From NCBI GenBank assembly GCA_043424615.1, contig JBHWOX010000011.1, positions 1-55,515 on the forward strand: a stretch of DNA of 55,515 nt, written 5' to 3'. This DNA is from JAUNQW01 sp043424615 (GTDB lineage: Bacteria > Bacillota > Bacilli > Lactobacillales > Carnobacteriaceae_A). Below, one piece after another: positions 51,808 through 55,515 of the stretch. The number at the start of each line of letters is the position of its first letter. The first letter of the stretch is position 1. Under the pieces are notes generated by a model. It saw only the letters and a program-made list of their open reading frames with translations, did no database searches and had not been told where the DNA came from. The position numbers and the translations under genes are program-made.

Positions 51808-52917
51808 TTAATGGCCATGCTCTTTCAGCCACTTATCAGTGGGTTTAGTGAAAATCATACGGCCAGCTGACGTCTGAATAGTGGAAGTAACTTCCGTGTC
51901 AATGGGTTGGTGCATGTATTTGCGCCCATCTTCAACAATCACCATGGTTCCATCGCTCAAATAACCGACCCCTTGTTGGCGTTCGGTACCTTCTTTTACT
52001 ACAGTCACGGTCATTTCTTCTCCTGCAATAACAACAGGTTTAACAGAGTTCGCCAAATCATTGATGTTTAAGACGGGAACATTTTGAAAAGCAGCCACTT
52101 TATTCAAATTGTAATCAGTCGTCACCAAAGCTCCTTGCAAACGGCTCGCTAAATTCACAAGTTTTTGATCCACTTCAATATCTTTATCCGGTTGGTCTTG
52201 GTACATTTCCAACTTAAAGCGATCATCATTTTGCAAATCGTTCAAAATATCTAAGCCCCGCCGTCCTTTTTCTCTTTTCAAATGATCGGCAGAGTCTGCA
52301 ATATGCTGTAATTCCTGTAGAACATCATTGCTAACGATAAAGGTTCCTTCGAGGAAACCTGTATTGAGAACTTCTTTGATACGGCCATCAATAATGGCAG
52401 AGGTATCTAAAACCTTATAGGGAATCATGTGACTATCTTTTATATCTGCTAGAACTTCTTGCTCTTCCTCTTCCTGTCTCCCATTTCGCTGGTTAAACCA
52501 AGAAGATATTTCATCACGGCGGTTAGTAGCAATAGAAAAACCTAAGTAAGCAAAAACGATAGTGATCACAATCGGTAGGACATTGGAAATGAATGGAATT
52601 TGTAAACTCATTAAGGAGAGGTTAATCAGCCAGGCAATCACCAGGCCGATGACTGCTCCAACTGCTCCAATAATGATATAGGATAACTGCAAATCTTTAC
52701 TCAACTGCTCAAGCTTATAGAGAGCTTTGAGAATGTAATTTTCAACCATTGTTGCAAGAATAAAAAATATAAAGCCAAAAATAATAAAGTGCGCAATGGC
52801 ATTATCAAAAATCATAGGAACATTAAAGGGTAAATAGTCATAAAATTCAGGCAAAATATAATAGCCAAGAGCTGCCCCTACAATCACAAAAACTAAACGA
52901 ATAATCATTCGACTCAT
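51808..52917 (-). CDS. yacL: membrane PIN/TRAM-domain protein (YacL family)
   Basis: 369 residues from ATG 52917 (MSRMIIRLVFVIVGAAL) behind AAAGGAGG. Four TM helices within the first 130 residues are followed by a PIN domain (KVLDTSAIIDGRIKEVL with the Asp nuclease residue, VSNDVLQELQHIAD, VTTDYNLNKVA) and a C-terminal TRAM domain (VTVVKEGTERQQGVGYLSDG). Probably a membrane-tethered RNase; partners unknown. The radA-yacL-gltX order is conserved in Firmicutes. Confidence 0.92.
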   Translation of the reverse strand: MSRMIIRLVFVIVGAALGYYILPEFYDYLPFNVPMIFDNAIAHFIIFGFIFFILATMVENYILKALYKLEQLSKDLQLSYIIIGAVGAVIGLVIAWLINLSLMSLQIPFISNVLPIVITIVFAYLGFSIATNRRDEISSWFNQRNGRQEEEEQEVLADIKDSHMIPYKVLDTSAIIDGRIKEVLNTGFLEGTFIVSNDVLQELQHIADSADHLKREKGRRGLDILNDLQNDDRFKLEMYQDQPDKDIEVDQKLVNLASRLQGALVTTDYNLNKVAAFQNVPVLNINDLANSVKPVVIAGEEMTVTVVKEGTERQQGVGYLSDGTMVIVEDGRKYMHQPIDTEVTSTIQTSAGRMIFTKPTDKWLKEHGH

Positions 52918-52998
52918 TTTTTTCACCTCCTTTAACTGTATGCATTAATATTAGCGGCTAATCTTAAAAAAAATTATAAGTCTCCAACATTCTATTGA

Positions 52999-54369
52999 TT
53001 ATTTAAAAACCAGGTCGATACCTTCCTTAATGGTGGTCAAGCCCTTAACTTCAATAGAATAGTCCTCCACTTTTAATTCAGCTAAATTATTTTTAGGGAT
53101 GTAGATTCGTTTGAAACCTAATTTAGCCGCTTCATTGATGCGTTGGCCTATCCGGCTCACCCGCCGAATTTCTCCAGTCAACCCTAATTCGCCAACAAAA
53201 CATTCTGCAGCATCCGTCTGATTCTCCAAGTAAGAGGACACGATAGCCATAGCAATGGACAAATCGATGGCTGGCTCGTCTAATTTCATCCCTCCCGAAG
53301 CTTTCAAGTAAGCGTCCTGGTTTTGTAGCATTAAATTAGCTCTTTTTTCTAATACGGCCATAATTAAAGACACCCGATTATAGTCTAAGCCCGAAGCGGT
53401 TCGCCGGGCATTACCAAATATGGTCGGGGTAATCAAAGCCTGAATTTCTGCCAGGATGGGGCGAGTCCCTTCCATTGAAACAACCACTGACGACCCGGAC
53501 GTCCCGGCCAAGCGTTCTTCTAGGAAAATTTCAGAAGGGTTTAAAACCTCTTTCAATCCGTCTTCCTGCATTTCAAAGACTCCAATTTCATTAGTCGAAC
53601 CGTACCGGTTTTTGACCGACCGCAGGATTCTGAAGCTATAGTTTTGATCTCCTTCGAAATACAAGACCGTATCTACCATATGTTCCAACATGCGTGGTCC
53701 TGCTATACTTCCCTGCTTGGTCACATGACCCACAATAAAAATACTGATTTGATTATTTTTAGCCCATTTCATTAATTCAGCGGTTGATTCTCTGACTTGA
53801 GAGACAGATCCAGCAGCTGAATCAACTTCGGGATGAATCATGGTTTGTATGGAGTCAATCACCAATAAATCAATATCCAATTTTTCAATGGCTTGTTGGA
53901 TATCGGCTAAATTGGTTTCAGGATAAACATAAAAGTCATTCGTCGGCAAGCTCAAACGGTCAGCCCGCATTTTTATTTGATTTTCACTTTCTTCTCCTGT
54001 GACATAAAGTACTTGCTGGCCTTGGTCCGCCAGCTCGGCAGAAGCTTGCAAAAGCAAGGTCGATTTACCTATCCCAGGATCCCCTCCAATTAAGATAAGC
54101 GATCCAGGAACGACCCCACCACCAAGAACCCGATTAAATTCAGCCATTGAAGTCATGATTCGGTCTTCTTCTGTCGCCACTAGCTCATTTAATTTATGCG
54201 GATGGGCTTTTTCTTGACCCCCATATAAACTGGTCGATGCTGGTTCAGACTTAGAAATCTGTTGCTCTTGCATGGTATTCCATGCTTGGCAATTAGGACA
54301 CTGCCCCATCCATTTTGGAGAATCATATCCACACTCATCACAGATATAGACGGTTTTTTTCTTAGCCAT
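52999..54369 (-). CDS. radA: DNA repair protein RadA
   Basis: RecA-like helicase assisting branch migration in recombination. 456 residues. C4 zinc finger YICDECGYDSPKWMGQCPNC at the N-terminus, Walker A GGDPGIGKST, the RadA-specific KNRYGSTNE motif, and a Lon-like C-terminal domain (GELGLTGEIRRVS). It starts 33 nt after dut and is probably co-transcribed. Confidence 0.96.
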   Translation of the reverse strand: MAKKKTVYICDECGYDSPKWMGQCPNCQAWNTMQEQQISKSEPASTSLYGGQEKAHPHKLNELVATEEDRIMTSMAEFNRVLGGGVVPGSLILIGGDPGIGKSTLLLQASAELADQGQQVLYVTGEESENQIKMRADRLSLPTNDFYVYPETNLADIQQAIEKLDIDLLVIDSIQTMIHPEVDSAAGSVSQVRESTAELMKWAKNNQISIFIVGHVTKQGSIAGPRMLEHMVDTVLYFEGDQNYSFRILRSVKNRYGSTNEIGVFEMQEDGLKEVLNPSEIFLEERLAGTSGSSVVVSMEGTRPILAEIQALITPTIFGNARRTASGLDYNRVSLIMAVLEKRANLMLQNQDAYLKASGGMKLDEPAIDLSIAMAIVSSYLENQTDAAECFVGELGLTGEIRRVSRIGQRINEAAKLGFKRIYIPKNNLAELKVEDYSIEVKGLTTIKEGIDLVFK

Positions 54370-54402
54370 CTTCCCATCCTTTCTTAAAATCTAACGCCCC
54401 AA

Positions 54403-54870
54403 CTATGACCCTGACGATCCAAAACCACCCTGCCGGCTAGATTCAGGCTTAATTTCATTATCAGCCAAGAGGTATTTCATGAAAATTCCCTGACAAATCC
54501 GTGCGCCACATTCCACTTTAAAATCTTCATTTCCATAATTGATCAGCTGAAGAAAAATCTCACCTTCATTACTTTCATTATTATAATAATCCGCATCAAT
54601 AATTCCAACCCCATTAGGAAGAGCTAAATTACGCTTGCGCGGACTAGAAGAACGATTAACCAACAGGAGAAACTCATCTTCGGGCATATAAGCCTTGACC
54701 CCAGTCGGCACCAAGGTGGATTTAACTTGCTTATGAATGGAAGGAATGATTGTCTCCTCAGCAGCAAAAAAATCATATCCAGCAGAATGGTAACTTCCCC
54801 TCCTTGGCAACAATTGATCAGACAGATGTTGGTAGGCATTGACGACTTCAAAACCTCTTACTTTCTTCAT
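54403..54870 (-). CDS. dut: deoxyuridine triphosphate nucleotidohydrolase
   Basis: Hydrolyses dUTP to dUMP, keeping uracil out of DNA. 155 residues. Trimeric dUTPase motifs: SAGYDFFAAEE (motif 1), VNRSSSPRKRN (2), GVGIIDADYYNN (3), CGARICQGIFM (4), and the mobile C-terminal SRQGGFGSSGS (5). The motif 2/3 spacing and the N-rich loop after motif 3 resemble phage-type bacterial dUTPases. Upstream of radA as in many Lactobacillales. Confidence 0.93.
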   Translation of the reverse strand: MKKVRGFEVVNAYQHLSDQLLPRRGSYHSAGYDFFAAEETIIPSIHKQVKSTLVPTGVKAYMPEDEFLLLVNRSSSPRKRNLALPNGVGIIDADYYNNESNEGEIFLQLINYGNEDFKVECGARICQGIFMKYLLADNEIKPESSRQGGFGSSGS

Positions 54871-55050
54871 AGTAATCCTCCATTAGCTTGTGAATATATA
54901 TTTTCTGTTTTCAAAAATATCGACTATGCTAGCAGTTAGATTAACGCACTCTTTCAATCATGTTTATTAACATTTTCTCTTTTATTTCACATGGTCCTTG
55001 TGAGCACATCTCACCATTCTAATCCTATTATAAATCAATAAATAGATAAA
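54871..55050. other. intergenic region between dut and the tRNA cluster
   Basis: AT-rich, with no credible gene. A GTGAG-N5-CTCAC repeat lies near 54999-55013. It presumably holds the dut promoter on the minus strand; I could not fix its elements. Confidence 0.4.
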
Positions 55051-55052
55051 TA

Positions 55053-55096
55053 AAAAAAACAAAAACCACAAACACTGTTTCTACAGCATTTATGGT
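55053..55096 (-). terminator. terminator of the tRNA cluster
   Basis: ACCATAAATGCTGT pairs with ACAGTGTTTGTGGT with small symmetric mismatches, followed by TTTTTGTTTTTTTT on the minus strand. Confidence 0.82.
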
Positions 55097-55125
55097 GATT
55101 AAAAGTTATTGTTATTCATTTGAAA

Positions 55126-55196
<71 letters not shown>

Positions 55197-55209
55197 AATA
55201 TAAAATTAA

Positions 55210-55281
55210 TTGGGCTATTAGGATTCGAACCTAAGAATCACGGGACCAAAACCCGTTGCCTTACCGCTTGGCTATAGCCCA
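55210..55281 (-). tRNA. tRNA-Gln (anticodon TTG)
   Basis: 72 nt. Acceptor TGGGCTA/TAGCCCA, anticodon stem ACGGG/CCCGT with loop TTTTGGT, T-loop TTCGAAT. No CCA is encoded. Confidence 0.95.
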
Positions 55282-55290
55282 TTCATAAAA

Positions 55291-55365
55291 GGGCGGTTGA
55301 AGGGAATCGAACCCTCGAGTGTCGGAGCCACAATCCGATGCGTTAACCACTTCGCCACAACCGCC
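55291..55365 (-). tRNA. tRNA-His (anticodon GTG)
   Basis: 75 nt. Acceptor GGCGGTT/AACCGCC with C as discriminator base, as required for tRNA-His. Anticodon loop TTGTGGC between TCGGA and TCCGA. No CCA is encoded. Confidence 0.95.
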
Positions 55366-55377
55366 ATATTAAGAAAA

Positions 55378-55459
55378 TGGAGGGGGAGAGATTCGAACTC
55401 CCGAACTCGATGAGGGCGGATTTACAGTCCGCTGCGTTTAGCCACTTCGCTACCCCTCC
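55378..55459 (-). tRNA. tRNA-Tyr (anticodon GTA)
   Basis: 82 nt with the long class II variable arm. Acceptor GGAGGGG/CCCCTCC, anticodon stem GCGGA/TCCGC with loop CTGTAAA. It is the ligand expected for the T-box at 38373-38637. Confidence 0.95.
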
Positions 55460-55464
55460 ATATA

Positions 55465-55515
55465 TGGCGCAAGACAGAATCGAACTGCCGACACCGTGAG
55501 CTTCAATCACGTGCT
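55465..55515 (-). tRNA. tRNA-Phe (anticodon GAA), 5' partial
   Basis: Only the 3' part is in the window. Anticodon stem CGTGA/TCACG with loop TTGAAGC (GAA), T-loop TTCGATT, acceptor 3' strand TTGCGCC. The 5' part lies beyond the right edge. Confidence 0.88.

Noticed and set aside
55465..55515. tRNA-Phe with G after the GAA anticodon (TTGAAGC loop) as an oddity
   Set aside because: As I recall, other Lactobacillales tRNA-Phe genes have the same loop, so it is probably ordinary.

Overview
The window looks like a core chromosomal segment of a low-to-moderate GC Gram-positive bacterium of the order Lactobacillales. Aerococcaceae (Aerococcus/Facklamia-like) is my best guess, inferred from overall gene content and not proven. 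The evidence is T-box leaders, strong AGGAGG ribosome sites, a Zur-type operator, a water-forming type NADH oxidase, and long runs of genes in the order known from Bacillus subtilis with the sporulation genes removed. Almost everything is on the minus strand. The exceptions are a partial cell-surface gene at the left edge, nox, a DUF1659/DUF2922 pair, one uncharacterised gene and a CofE homologue.

Layout. 1-1104: 3' part of a CAP-domain secreted protein with six 42-bp tandem repeats. 1174-5905: trpDCFBA under a Trp-specific (TGG) T-box, without trpE/trpG. 6171-7520: NADH oxidase. 7695-10494: folate operon folC-folE-folB-folK, without folP. 10921-23457: ftsH, hpt, tilS, yabR, divIC, rqcP, yabN, a MurJ/SpoVB-type flippase, mfd and pth (B. 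subtilis order). 23646-24105: DUF1659/DUF2922 pair. 24179-27631: glmU, prs and a second prs paralogue with a rewritten catalytic loop. 27768-29313: znuCB metal-uptake genes behind a promoter overlapped by a Zur-type palindrome. 29412-34099: metG, tatD, rnmV, ksgA, veg (B. subtilis order). 34301-35359: uncharacterised two-domain protein. 35489-38640: tyrosine phenol-lyase-like gene plus tyrS under a Tyr-specific (TAC) T-box. 38836-41429: CofE (F420 ligase)-family gene facing a solitary argJ. 41673-43179: formate/nitrite-type channel and a SigH/ComX-like sigma factor. 43395-45475: pyrE with a major-facilitator transporter, preceded by a strong promoter and a leader-peptide attenuator. 45498-46610: acyl-CoA-dehydrogenase-like flavoprotein. 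46892-51727: gltX, cysS (with Cys T-box, TGC), mrnC, rlmB, yacP. 51808-54870: dut, radA, yacL-type PIN/TRAM protein. 55126-55515: tRNA cluster Phe(partial)-Tyr-His-Gln-Cys.

How the genes fit together. Most are housekeeping: translation (four tRNA synthetases, tRNAs, tilS, ksgA, rlmB, mrnC, rnmV, rqcP), DNA repair (mfd, radA, dut), division and envelope (divIC, flippase, glmU, ftsH), and nucleotide, folate and tryptophan synthesis. Three amino-acid-sensing T-boxes are placed so that tryptophan, tyrosine and cysteine shortage each control local genes. The most unusual pieces are the pyrE leader peptide whose reading frame runs straight through an intrinsic terminator (a pyrBI/pyrE-style attenuator rather than a PyrR site), a TPL/TnaA-fold enzyme with altered active-site residues co-transcribed with tyrS under a tyrosine T-box, the second Prs protein lacking the catalytic KRR loop, and the CofE and ArgJ homologues outside their usual pathways. 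I saw no insertion sequence, prophage or CRISPR array.
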